A stretch of DNA of 22,004 nucleotides, taken from positions 1-22,004 of the forward strand of contig CAAGDU010000123.1 of the NCBI GenBank assembly GCA_900768725.1. The letters are read 5' to 3'. The position numbers and the translations under genes were made by a program. Below are positions 8,183 to 15,743 of the stretch, piece after piece. The first letter of the stretch is position 1; every line of letters starts with the position of its first letter. The notes beneath the pieces are model-generated. The model made no database searches and was not told where the DNA came from. It saw only the letters and a program-made list of their open reading frames with translations. Source of the stretch: Bacteroidales bacterium (GTDB lineage: Bacteria; Bacteroidota; Bacteroidia; Bacteroidales; Paludibacteraceae).

Positions 8183-9086
8183 TACCCACGATGCCGAAAA
8201 GCACCGGCAAGAGTGTATTGATGAACCAAAGGCAGGTGGTAGCCAAAATGATATTGGCTTGTACATCATGGATGTATTGCCCAAAGACAAACACTGCCCA
8301 TGCACCGCGGATACCTATATCGGCAGCAGGCATGTTGGGTGTTACTGTTACGAAGAGGTAGTAAAGCGGAATACTGACGAGTGCCACCGTAAGGGGAAGC
8401 GATACCCCGCAAGCATAGAGCATCAGCCATAGTTGAAGGCTGAAACAGATGTAACGGAATAGCGATTGTAGCAGAATAATGCCGCAATCGCTATACTTTA
8501 TGCTATATCGTTTACCCATGAGAGGGACAAGGAGCAAGACAAGGAGTAGTATGCACAAGAGCAAGGAAATCAGCCAAAGATAGGTTTGGCTATTCCATGT
8601 AGAGGCTTGATAGTTGGTGAAAGAGAGGGCGAAAGCGGGGATGCCAAGCATGAGAATAACCGCCGTGAGTGCAACGCTACCCACTGCCGCCATCGTTATG
8701 GCGGGGAGGTAGTGAGTCTTGTCTTTCAACAAGAGTACGCGCGCAGGATAATCCCCTATGCGATAGGGAGTTACGAATGCGCCCGACATGCCGTAACAGA
8801 CTTGGCGGAAGGCTTCACGGAGAGTGGTAGGCTCAATAGGTTTGAGGAGCGTTTGCCATTTCCATGCCTCAAGCAAGAGGTTGACGGGCATTAGCAGAAG
8901 GCAGGCTACCAGCGCGAGATAGTGGAGAGCGGAGGCTTGGCGAAAGAAAAGCAAAAAGTCGGAGTAATGGTCAAACGAGCAGAGCGTGTAGATCAAAAAA
9001 GCATAGGCAGCGAGCATGATCGCCCACTGCAAGGCTTTTTTGAGGACAGTTGTCCATCGGTTGGGGTTCTTCGGGCTCTCGGTCAT
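8160..9086 (-). CDS. Flippase-like / lysylphosphatidylglycerol synthase transmembrane-domain protein
   Basis: This 308-residue protein is almost wholly membrane-embedded, with about eight hydrophobic segments. It contains LLLEAWKWQ after the second helix and a G-x-FVTPYRIGDYPARV loop. Both are characteristic of the UPF0104/AglD-like family (the transmembrane part of MprF-type lysyl-phosphatidylglycerol synthases). It lacks the cytoplasmic aminoacyl-transferase domain of MprF, so it is unlikely to make lysyl-PG itself; lipid or lipid-linked glycan translocation is the family-level guess. The substrate is unknown. The ATG at 9084-9086 starts MTESPKNPNRW, and 22 bp upstream begins a 4-unit array of 11-bp repeats. 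It may be co-transcribed with the DUF2147 gene, 125 bp upstream. Its 3' end overlaps pfkA by 23 bp. Confidence 0.8.
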   Translation of the reverse strand: MTESPKNPNRWTTVLKKALQWAIMLAAYAFLIYTLCSFDHYSDFLLFFRQASALHYLALVACLLLMPVNLLLEAWKWQTLLKPIEPTTLREAFRQVCYGMSGAFVTPYRIGDYPARVLLLKDKTHYLPAITMAAVGSVALTAVILMLGIPAFALSFTNYQASTWNSQTYLWLISLLLCILLLVLLLVPLMGKRYSIKYSDCGIILLQSLFRYICFSLQLWLMLYACGVSLPLTVALVSIPLYYLFVTVTPNMPAADIGIRGAWAVFVFGQYIHDVQANIILATTCLWFINTLLPVLFGIVGIKCSKSA

Positions 9087-9107
9087 CTCTCGGCAGAGGT
9101 AGGTTTA

Positions 9108-9151
9108 TTGTACGGGAATTGTACGGGAATAGCACGGGAATTGTACGGGAA
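9108..9151. repeat. Tandem 11-bp repeats, four units
   Basis: TTGTACGGGAA occurs at 9108-9118, 9119-9129 and 9141-9151, with a variant TAGCACGGGAA at 9130-9140. The array lies in the 125-bp gap between two minus-strand genes, 22 bp upstream of the flippase-like start codon. Read on the gene strand the unit is TTCCCGTACAA. A period of about one helical turn could suit repeated protein binding, but replication slippage explains it equally well. Confidence 0.85.
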
Positions 9152-9211
9152 AGACAGCATAAGGACATTATCCAATCTCGTGCAAGAAGGGTACTTTCCC
9201 GAGGCGAGTCG

Positions 9212-9649
9212 TTACTTCACGCGCAGCCATGTCTGATTTCTGCCCAAGAAGCCGCGTTTGTCAAGGCTGCCACGGAGCACCAAGTTGCCTTTCTCGAGGT
9301 AAATCTTTCCGTAGTAGAACTTGCCATTGTCGGGGTCAAGGACCTTGCCGCCTTTCAGGCAACCGTCTTCCTCGTGCATGCCACGGATGATAACCATGCC
9401 CACCACGGGCTTGTTGTGGTCTTCTCCCTCGCATGCCACACAAAGCGCCTCATGCCCTTGGGTATCGACCAGAAGTTCAATGATTTTGCCATAGTACAAG
9501 CCATCGGAACCTTTGTAGATATTGACAATAGACTGAGGTTCACCCGACTTATCGTCAATGGTTTTCCAGTTACCGAGAATTTGATGAACTTGCGCCGTGG
9601 CAGAGAGACACGAGATAAGCGCAAAAAGGATAAAGAAAAGTTTTTTCAT
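9212..9649 (-). CDS. Secreted DUF2147 domain protein
   Basis: This 145-residue protein has a signal peptide (MKKLFFILFALISCLSATAQ), so the mature part is periplasmic or exported. The rest is a single DUF2147 domain. LGNWKTIDDKSGEPQSIV opens the domain and YYGKIIEL follows. The paired cysteines of CVACEG come next, then GGKVLDPDNGKFYYGK, and GRNQTWLRV closes it. DUF2147 is a small lipocalin-like beta-barrel family common in Bacteroidetes and proteobacteria. Its ligand and role are not established. The gene has its own consensus promoter, interleaved with the rdgB promoter on the other strand, and the flippase-like gene lies 125 bp downstream. Confidence 0.88.
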   Translation of the reverse strand: MKKLFFILFALISCLSATAQVHQILGNWKTIDDKSGEPQSIVNIYKGSDGLYYGKIIELLVDTQGHEALCVACEGEDHNKPVVGMVIIRGMHEEDGCLKGGKVLDPDNGKFYYGKIYLEKGNLVLRGSLDKRGFLGRNQTWLRVK

Positions 9650-9671
9650 ATAGAATACATAATTTCGACCG

Positions 9672-9701
9672 CAAAGTTACACATTTTCTTGCATATCTCA
9701 A
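9672..9701 (-). promoter_or_regulatory. Promoter of the DUF2147 gene (Bacteroidetes type)
   Basis: On the minus strand, TTG (9699-9701), a 19-nt spacer and TAACTTTG (9672-9679) match the consensus. The predicted leader is about 15-20 nt. It interleaves with the rdgB promoter on the opposite strand, whose -33 TTG (9689-9691) lies within this spacer. Confidence 0.72.
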
Positions 9702-9719
9702 AATTTTTACGTAACTTTG
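9689..9719 (+). promoter_or_regulatory. Promoter of rdgB-porZ (Bacteroidetes type)
   Basis: TTG (9689-9691), a 20-nt spacer and TAACTTTG (9712-9719) match the Bacteroidetes consensus. The predicted start lies near 9726, about 50 nt upstream of rdgB. No second promoter is visible before the PorZ-like gene, so both genes probably depend on it. Confidence 0.75.
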
Positions 9720-9777
9720 CGCGCTAAATGGCACAATAAAGTACATTATCACGAATTATCCATAAAAATTGAACAAA

Positions 9778-10404
9778 ATGCGATTAGTCTTTGCAAGCAA
9801 TAATGCACACAAGTTAGAAGAAGTGCGTGCTATCTTGGGGGGAGGAGCAGAGTTGTTGAGCCTTCGGGATGTGGCTTTTGAACAAGAGATTGATGAAACA
9901 GGCGAGACATTGGAGGAGAACTCTCTCTTGAAAGCGCAGACGGTGTGGAAGTATCTCTTTGAGGGCACGCACGGCGGCAAAGAGCGGATAATCGACGGAG
10001 TGTTTGCAGATGATACGGGGTTGGAGATACATGCTTTAGGAGGAAAGCCGGGTGTGCATACTGCGCGGTGGGCAGCCGATGAGGGGTTTGGTGCACAAGA
10101 TGAACACCACATAAGCGGGAATAACCGCCGATTGGCATTGCATTCGTTAGCGGGGAAGACAGACCGCGATGCACAATTCCGCACGGTGGTAACGTATATC
10201 CAAGCAAATGGTTGTGTGCAGCAGGTGGAGGGCATTGTGAGAGGGACTATCGCTATGGAAGAAAAAGGCGAAGGCGGCTTCGGTTATGATCCGATATTCG
10301 TGCCGGAGGGGTATGATAAGACCTTTGCCGAGTTACCCGCTGAGGTAAAGAACGGAATCAGCCACAGAGCGCGGGCAATGAAGGCATTGTGCGAGATACT
10401 ATAA
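9778..10404 (+). CDS. rdgB: XTP/dITP diphosphatase (RdgB/HAM1 family)
   Basis: This 208-residue house-cleaning enzyme hydrolyses dITP, ITP and XTP to monophosphates, keeping deaminated purines out of DNA and RNA. SNNAHK at residues 7-12 is the nucleotide-binding start. ETLEENSLLKA, FADDTGLEI with its metal-binding acids, GKPGVHTARWA, GFGYDPIF and SHRARAM follow in family order. The ATG at 9778 is preferred over a TTG three codons earlier because the family normally begins with its first strand at this point. The PorZ-like gene starts 23 bp downstream, so the two are probably one transcript. Confidence 0.95.
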   Translation: MRLVFASNNAHKLEEVRAILGGGAELLSLRDVAFEQEIDETGETLEENSLLKAQTVWKYLFEGTHGGKERIIDGVFADDTGLEIHALGGKPGVHTARWAADEGFGAQDEHHISGNNRRLALHSLAGKTDRDAQFRTVVTYIQANGCVQQVEGIVRGTIAMEEKGEGGFGYDPIFVPEGYDKTFAELPAEVKNGISHRARAMKALCEIL

Positions 10405-10427
10405 ACGAAATAACATCAGTGAAAGAT

Positions 10428-13400
10428 ATGAAATATAGGTTGTTATTGATAGTCGGACTATTGTGTAGCAGCATGTATGCCAACACTGTGTCTTGGGAGA
10501 CGATGTTTGCCTACAATGCGGTAAGCCAAATAGCCGTATCTTCAGACAAAGTATATGCGCTGTCTGACGGAGCATTATATGCCGTCAACAAGCAATCGGA
10601 ACAGATAGAGATATTTCATTCAGGAAGTGGTCTGCACGGAAAAACTGTTGGTTGTTTGTATTATGATGCAGCTTCGGATATGCTGATTATCGGCTATACG
10701 GACGGTAAGATAGACTTGCTGCACGATGGCACTATTGAGTATGTATCCGGTTTGTACACCAAGGACATGACTGCCACAAAGACCATCAACAACATCACTG
10801 TGCACAATAATCAGGCATATCTATCTATGGATTTCGGTATCGTAACCTTCAATCTTAAGAAGCACGTGATAGTGGATACCTATTATATAGGAGCCGAAGC
10901 GAGCGAGGTGAAGGTAAATGATATATTGATTTCGGGGGATAGTATTTATGCTTTCGGCAACACATTGCTGTATAAAGCGTGTTTGTCGGACAACATTGTG
11001 GATTACCAAGCTTGGCAGACAGAGGCGTTAGGGCGCGTGCAGAAGGATGTAAACAAAGGTGTGCTTGTGACGGAAAGTGATGGCGAGATTTGGAAGGCAG
11101 GGAAAGATGAGGGTGTGATAAGATATACAGTTACGGGAGATACATTGAGCTATAAACCTGATGGTCCGCTGGTAAATACTCCATATAGTATGACTGTTGC
11201 GAATGGGAAACTATATGTGGTGCAGGGAGGTAGATGGGCGTCACAAAATATGCGCCCGGGACATGTGATGATTTACGATGGTGCCCGATGGCATAATATC
11301 TCTCAACAGACCATACAAGCAGCTACCAATGGTAATCCAGCGAGGGATTTCATGGATGTGGCTGTAGACCCTATGGATGCAAACCATTTCTTTGTTACAT
11401 CCTATGGAAATGGTGTGTATGAATTTAGGAATAATCAAGTAGTACAACAGTATTTACCGGCGAATAGTTCATTGGAGTCGGCAGCTCCAAATAGTCCTAA
11501 GAATTATACACGGTGTACCGGTGGTACTTTTGATGCTGCCGGAAACTACTGGGTGTTGACATCAGGTACGGCAAAGAACATACATAGATTATCGCGTGAT
11601 AGCAATCACTGGAATGCCATTGACCTCCAATATGGTGGCAGTAGTTTGATCGTTCACACGATGAAGGAACTAATTATCGATCATCGCGATGAACGGTACA
11701 AATGGATTCCCGGGATGCGCGCACCTCAAGGTTTAGTACTACTTGATGACAACAAAACCATTGAGGATACTGATGACCAAACTATGTTTCGAGATACATG
11801 GCAAAATGAAGATGGTGAGTATGTCAGTCCCCAATACGTTTATACTGCAAATCAAGATGCGGGAGGCAATATTTGGATGGGAACATCTTCCGGCGTAGTA
11901 ATCATTCCTGCAGAAATAGATTACTTCACTTCCGATAGATGTAAACAAATAGACATTGTAGAAGACAATGGTGAAAATCCCTTTACCTCGCTGGAGGTAC
12001 AAGCCATTGAGGTTGATGATAAGGGGCAGATATGGATAGGAACGAACACCGTGGGCGTATATGTGGTGTCTGCGGATTGGCAAACGATTGTAGCACATTA
12101 TACTACAGATAATTCGTTAATGCCGAGCAACTATGTGATGTCGTTGGCATTTGAGCCGAACAGAAAAAAGATGTTTATCGGCACCGATGCCGGTATCGTC
12201 GCCTGCACAGAAAAGAGTTCGAGCGGGGAAAGCGGAATGGAAGATATGGAATCTGAGGAATTGGAATACGGCGATATGCAGCAATGGAAGTTGCATTATT
12301 CTTATGCCAACACAGAGACAGTTGTTCAATCTTCTGAAAAGGTGTATGCTTTAGCAGACGGTGCGTTATTCTCTGTAGATAAGAAAGATGAGACTATCAC
12401 CACATGGGACAAAAGCAATGGGTTGAGCGGAAGCAACATTGTTCACATAGCCTATGATGACAAAACGAGCCGTTTGGTAATCTGCTACGCGGATGGTAGA
12501 ATTGACTTGTTGGATGAGGATGGAAGTGTTACCACGATGCTTGATTTGTATCACAAAGCCTCTACCTTGTCAGTAACCATCAATAGTGTATATACCAACG
12601 GCGGGAAAGCCTATTTGGCTATGACGTTTGGCGTGGTGGTGATTGACATTGCCAAAGCGGAAGTGGCGGATACGTACTACATTGGTGAGGAGGCTTCCAA
12701 TGTGAATGTGCAATCAATCACTATTTTAGAAGATAGTTTGTATGTGGCATCGGAATCGGAATTGTATGTAGCCTATACCAAAGACAATTTGGCAGACTAT
12801 CGATATTGGCAGATACGAGATTTGCCGAACGATAAGGACGCTTTATATCAATTGAGTAATTGTTATCAACAACTATATATCTTGCAGGGGAAGAATTTGT
12901 ATTGCCGAACAGAAAGTAATTGGATAATGGTGGCAGATTCCATAGAATGGATCTCACAAGATACCCAACGACTATTAGGCTATACAACAAGTCGTCATAT
13001 TATTTGGATTAACCAAGCAGGGGAAGTAAGTTCTGTGAGAAAACTGAATATCGCTGATGCGCTGTATGATGCAACGAGCAATGCCTATTGGATGGCAGTG
13101 CCCTACTACGGGCTCTGTAAATGGACCAATGAGCAGACGCAATACTATATCCCGGATGGACCTATCAGCAATAATGCATATCGTTTGAAATATGATAATG
13201 AACAGTTGTTTGTGGTTTCCGGCGGGCGATGGGCTACTCAATATAACCGAATTGGCGATTTGAGCATTTATGACGGCGAGATGTGGCACGGTATATCGGC
13301 GGGAAGTACGAATGCCCAATGCGGTAAGTATCCTTTGGATTATGTGTCATGTGCGGCAGCAAAAGATAAGAAGGGGCATTTCTTTGTAGCATCGTACGGA

Positions 13401-14510
13401 GGTGGTGTATTTGAGTACGAGAACTACAAAGCCATCAAGAATTATGATCCCGATAATAGTACCCTAAAAAGTGCAGATGCGAAAGCCCCTGACAAATATA
13501 CGCGTACAGAGGGTGCGATGGTAGATGACGAGGGAAATCTATGGGTGTTGAATACCGGCGATGATGCTTGCCCTGTCAATATCATGACTCCACAAAAGCA
13601 ATGGGTGGGACTAAATGTGTATAACGCAGCCAATAGGCAAAAAGTTTCATTAGCCACTCCGTGGGAAATTGTTGTCGATAAGCGGGATAGTCAATATAAA
13701 TGGTTTGTAGATCAACGTGGTGTAATGGTATATTTGTTGCATGACGGAGGTACACCCACGACAAGCGCAGATGATTATTGCTATGGAAGACGTGAGTTCT
13801 ATGACCAAGACGGTTTGCAGGTTGCTCCCTCTGCCATCTACTGCATGGCACAAGATAATGACGGGGATATATGGATAGGAACTACGACAGGGATATTTAT
13901 CATTCCTGCATCAGTTGATTTCTACAAAAGCAACGAATGCTATCGTGTGAAGATACCTCGCAATGATGGTACCAACCTTGCCGACTACTTATTAGGTACG
14001 GAGCAAGTGAATTGTATAGTTGTGGATGGTGCTAATCGGAAATGGATTGGCACCGAGAACTCAGGGCTATATCTGATGTCGGCAGACGGCTTAACGACCG
14101 AAGCGCATTTCACAACAGAGAACTCTCTATTGCCTTCCAATACTATTTTGTCCATAGCCCTCCATCCTACGAGCGGGGAAGTATATGTAGGTACCAGCAA
14201 CGGATTGGCTTCCTATCGCAGTGATGCTTCGGCACCACAAGAGGATTATAGCAATGCTTATGCGTTCCCTAACCCTGTACGGCAGAACTATGGCGGCGTA
14301 ATTACCATTACCGGTCTGATGGAAAACAGCGTAGTTAATATCGTGGATGAAGGCGGGAACCTCATCTGCAAGACACGCAGCAATGGCGGAACTGCTGTTT
14401 GGGATGGTAAGAATCAGCAGGGTCAGAGAGCAAGCAGCGGTATCTATACCGCGCTCTGCAATGCGCCGGATGGTAGCTATACAGCTATAAAAATAATGGT
14501 AATGAGATAG
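10428..14510 (+). CDS. porZ: PorZ-like T9SS attachment-complex protein with duplicated propeller body
   Basis: From ATG 10428 this encodes 1360 residues. MKYRLLLIVGLLCSSMYA is a signal peptide; an in-frame GTG at 10419 is possible but not needed. Two-component-regulator-type propeller blades follow, with motifs such as GNIWMGTSSGVVIIP, GQIWIGTNTVGVYV and GDIWIGTTTGIFIIP. The whole body is present twice, at residues 23-593 and 620-1263, joined by an acidic linker rich in Glu and Met. Residues about 1277-1360 form a type A T9SS sorting domain: AFPNPVRQNYGG, ITITGL, VNIVDEGGNL, AVWDGKNQQGQ, ASSGIYTA and final KIMVMR. Known PorZ has two propellers plus one such domain in about 776 residues, so copy 2 plus the C-terminus equals one normal PorZ and copy 1 is extra. 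PorZ works on the cell surface, where it binds anionic LPS for the PorU sortase. The stop codon lies in the loop of a terminator hairpin. Another extracellular propeller protein remains possible, but overall shape and the porQ nearby favour PorZ. Confidence 0.78.
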   Translation: MKYRLLLIVGLLCSSMYANTVSWETMFAYNAVSQIAVSSDKVYALSDGALYAVNKQSEQIEIFHSGSGLHGKTVGCLYYDAASDMLIIGYTDGKIDLLHDGTIEYVSGLYTKDMTATKTINNITVHNNQAYLSMDFGIVTFNLKKHVIVDTYYIGAEASEVKVNDILISGDSIYAFGNTLLYKACLSDNIVDYQAWQTEALGRVQKDVNKGVLVTESDGEIWKAGKDEGVIRYTVTGDTLSYKPDGPLVNTPYSMTVANGKLYVVQGGRWASQNMRPGHVMIYDGARWHNISQQTIQAATNGNPARDFMDVAVDPMDANHFFVTSYGNGVYEFRNNQVVQQYLPANSSLESAAPNSPKNYTRCTGGTFDAAGNYWVLTSGTAKNIHRLSRDSNHWNAIDLQYGGSSLIVHTMKELIIDHRDERYKWIPGMRAPQGLVLLDDNKTIEDTDDQTMFRDTWQNEDGEYVSPQYVYTANQDAGGNIWMGTSSGVVIIPAEIDYFTSDRCKQIDIVEDNGENPFTSLEVQAIEVDDKGQIWIGTNTVGVYVVSADWQTIVAHYTTDNSLMPSNYVMSLAFEPNRKKMFIGTDAGIVACTEKSSSGESGMEDMESEELEYGDMQQWKLHYSYANTETVVQSSEKVYALADGALFSVDKKDETITTWDKSNGLSGSNIVHIAYDDKTSRLVICYADGRIDLLDEDGSVTTMLDLYHKASTLSVTINSVYTNGGKAYLAMTFGVVVIDIAKAEVADTYYIGEEASNVNVQSITILEDSLYVASESELYVAYTKDNLADYRYWQIRDLPNDKDALYQLSNCYQQLYILQGKNLYCRTESNWIMVADSIEWISQDTQRLLGYTTSRHIIWINQAGEVSSVRKLNIADALYDATSNAYWMAVPYYGLCKWTNEQTQYYIPDGPISNNAYRLKYDNEQLFVVSGGRWATQYNRIGDLSIYDGEMWHGISAGSTNAQCGKYPLDYVSCAAAKDKKGHFFVASYGGGVFEYENYKAIKNYDPDNSTLKSADAKAPDKYTRTEGAMVDDEGNLWVLNTGDDACPVNIMTPQKQWVGLNVYNAANRQKVSLATPWEIVVDKRDSQYKWFVDQRGVMVYLLHDGGTPTTSADDYCYGRREFYDQDGLQVAPSAIYCMAQDNDGDIWIGTTTGIFIIPASVDFYKSNECYRVKIPRNDGTNLADYLLGTEQVNCIVVDGANRKWIGTENSGLYLMSADGLTTEAHFTTENSLLPSNTILSIALHPTSGEVYVGTSNGLASYRSDASAPQEDYSNAYAFPNPVRQNYGGVITITGLMENSVVNIVDEGGNLICKTRSNGGTAVWDGKNQQGQRASSGIYTALCNAPDGSYTAIKIMVMR
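10494..12206 (+). repeat. Internal duplication, copy 1 of the PorZ propeller body
   Basis: Residues 23-593 align with 620-1263. Matching blocks include VYALSDGALYAV with VYALADGALFSV, DTYYIGAEASEV (150) with DTYYIGEEASNV (748), VVQGGRWASQ with VVSGGRWATQ, and HYTTDNSLMPSN (557) with HFTTENSLLPSN (1227). The offset is 597-598 up to about residue 197 and 665-670 afterwards, so copy 1 lacks roughly 67 residues between residues 197 and 246. Confidence 0.9.
12285..14216 (+). repeat. Internal duplication, copy 2 of the PorZ propeller body
   Basis: Residues 620-1263, about 644 residues, form the longer copy. It is directly followed by the T9SS sorting domain. It retains the segment of about 116 residues between DYRYWQI (about 795) and the GPISNNAY block (911), where copy 1 has only about 49. 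Confidence 0.9.
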
Positions 14511-14526
14511 TCATTACCATTATTTT
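14490..14526. terminator. Bidirectional terminator containing the porZ stop codon
   Basis: A perfect 16-bp stem (14490-14505 with 14511-14526) closes a 5-nt loop, GATAG, whose TAG is the stop codon of the PorZ-like gene. The stem is AT-rich with A-runs on one side and T-runs on the other, so it can terminate in both directions. It lies 54 bp beyond the folE stop on the minus strand, and the two transcripts converge here. Nothing else is visible in 14527-14580. Confidence 0.85.
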
Positions 14527-14580
14527 CTTTATACGTTTGCGCTCTTCAAGAAGTTATTGCTTTTTGGAGAGCGTTTATTA

Positions 14581-15165
14581 TTATCCTTTGATGAGGCGGA
14601 GGAATTCGTTGCGGGTTTCGAGGTGAGTGAAGGCACCTGTGAAGTCGGAAGTGGTGGTGAGGGAATGGGGTTTCTGCACTCCACGCATTTGCATACAGAG
14701 GTGCTCGGCTTCGATAACGACCATCACTCCAAGCGGGTTGAGGGTGTTTTGGATGCAGTCTTTGATTTGCGTAGTCATGCGCTCTTGCACTTGCAGACGG
14801 CGGGCGAAGACGTCCACTACACGGGCTATCTTGCTCAAGCCCGTGATTTTACCGTTAGGGATATATGCCACATGGGCTTTGCCGAAGAAAGGCAACATGT
14901 GGTGCTCACAGAGGGAATAGAAATCAATGTCTTTGACTACCACCATCTGGCGGTAATCCTCCTCAAAGAGTGCGGAACGGAGTATGGCTTCGGGGTCTTC
15001 TTGGTAACCTTTGGTAAGGAATTGCAGGGCTTCGCCCACTCTGTGGGGTGTCTTCTCCAAGCCGGAGCGATGGGGATCTTCCCCCAAAGCGGTCAGTACT
15101 TGATATACTTGCTCCTCGAGTTGCTTAGTGGTAGCAGGATTGGGATTGAATGCTTGCAGGGTCAT
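14581..15165 (-). CDS. folE: GTP cyclohydrolase I
   Basis: This 194-residue enzyme converts GTP to 7,8-dihydroneopterin triphosphate, the first step of folate and pterin synthesis. The zinc ligands are C86 and H89 in SLCEHHMLPFFGKAHVAYIP and C157 in EHLCMQMRGV, matching C110, H113 and C181 of the E. coli enzyme. SGLEKTPHRV, GKITGLSKIARV, QVQERMTTQI and TSDFTGAF are further family blocks. No key residue is missing and the length is normal for the short-N-terminus form. The start codon is immediately preceded by an array of 9-bp repeats. The SPOR gene lies 53 bp upstream on the same strand, so the two may be co-transcribed. Confidence 0.96.
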   Translation of the reverse strand: MTLQAFNPNPATTKQLEEQVYQVLTALGEDPHRSGLEKTPHRVGEALQFLTKGYQEDPEAILRSALFEEDYRQMVVVKDIDFYSLCEHHMLPFFGKAHVAYIPNGKITGLSKIARVVDVFARRLQVQERMTTQIKDCIQNTLNPLGVMVVIEAEHLCMQMRGVQKPHSLTTTSDFTGAFTHLETRNEFLRLIKG

Positions 15166-15202
15166 AGTTTTACGTAGTTTGCGTTGTTTGCGTAGTTTGC
15201 GT
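15166..15202 (-). repeat. 9-bp tandem repeats abutting the folE start codon
   Basis: On the gene strand, ACGCAAACT, ACGCAAACA, ACGCAAACT and a 10-nt variant ACGTAAAACT run directly into the folE ATG. The same 9-bp unit forms a four-copy array just before the nucleoside kinase gene (17537-17572). The units are A-rich and unlikely to fold, so they could keep the start site open. They could also be simple slippage repeats. Confidence 0.8.
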
Positions 15203-15218
15203 TTTTTCTTCGTTTTGG

Positions 15219-15743
15219 TTATTTGCGTACTTGTATTTTATCGCGGACGATATAGGTATCACCTTGCAGTTCGGGGAACTGAGTGATTAGTTGCCCTTTG
15301 AAGGCATTGGCTTCTTCGTAGGTACGGAAGTTGCCGAGGCGCACTTTCCAAAAAGGCGCAAGATAGGTAACATAGACGGCAGTAGAAAGTGCATCGATCA
15401 TCTTTTTCTCCAAGACGAGTGCTTCCTCCTTGGCAGTCTGCTGGCGGTTGGAGGAGAAAATCTGCACACGGAAACCGTCTATCTCTACCTGCTCGGCTTT
15501 GCCATAGATTTTCTCTTTGAGCAGCGCCTCTATCAGCGTATCTTGTTGCACTCGGACAAGCGGCATATCGTCCAAGATATAGGGCTTTTGCAGGGAGTCG
15601 CCATTGATGAGAGATGTATCACCCACGGCAATCTCTGCCGTCTGCAAAACAGAAAGAGTATCTGCCCCCGTCTTGTTTATGCCATTGTTCGCAAAAAGCC
15701 CGATAGGGAGAAATGCAATCAGTATGAATAGTTGTTTCTTCAT
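15219..15743 (-). CDS. Secreted SPOR-domain protein
   Basis: This 174-residue protein begins with a signal peptide (MKKQLFILIAFLPIGLFA), with cleavage likely before NNGINK. A low-complexity Thr/Leu/Asp-rich stretch follows to about residue 85. The C-terminal part, about 88-170, is a SPOR domain. It opens with DGFRVQIFSSNRQQTAKEEA, has APFWKVRLGNFRTYEEANAF in the middle and ends DTYIVRDKIQV. SPOR domains bind septal peptidoglycan strands lacking stem peptides, so a role at the division site or cell wall is the family-level inference. The exact function is unknown. It lies between the nucleoside kinase and folE, all on the minus strand. The 111-bp gap upstream has no clear TAnnTTTG promoter but shares an 11-bp motif with the sdhC leader. 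Confidence 0.85.
   Translation of the reverse strand: MKKQLFILIAFLPIGLFANNGINKTGADTLSVLQTAEIAVGDTSLINGDSLQKPYILDDMPLVRVQQDTLIEALLKEKIYGKAEQVEIDGFRVQIFSSNRQQTAKEEALVLEKKMIDALSTAVYVTYLAPFWKVRLGNFRTYEEANAFKGQLITQFPELQGDTYIVRDKIQVRK

Noticed and set aside
9050..9727. 225-codon plus-strand open frame spanning the 11-bp repeats and the DUF2147 gene
   Set aside because: It runs through a tandem repeat and antisense to a convincing signal-peptide protein.
10389..10391. GTG as the start of the PorZ-like protein
   Set aside because: It overlaps rdgB and puts a charged stretch before the signal peptide; ATG 10428 gives a standard one.
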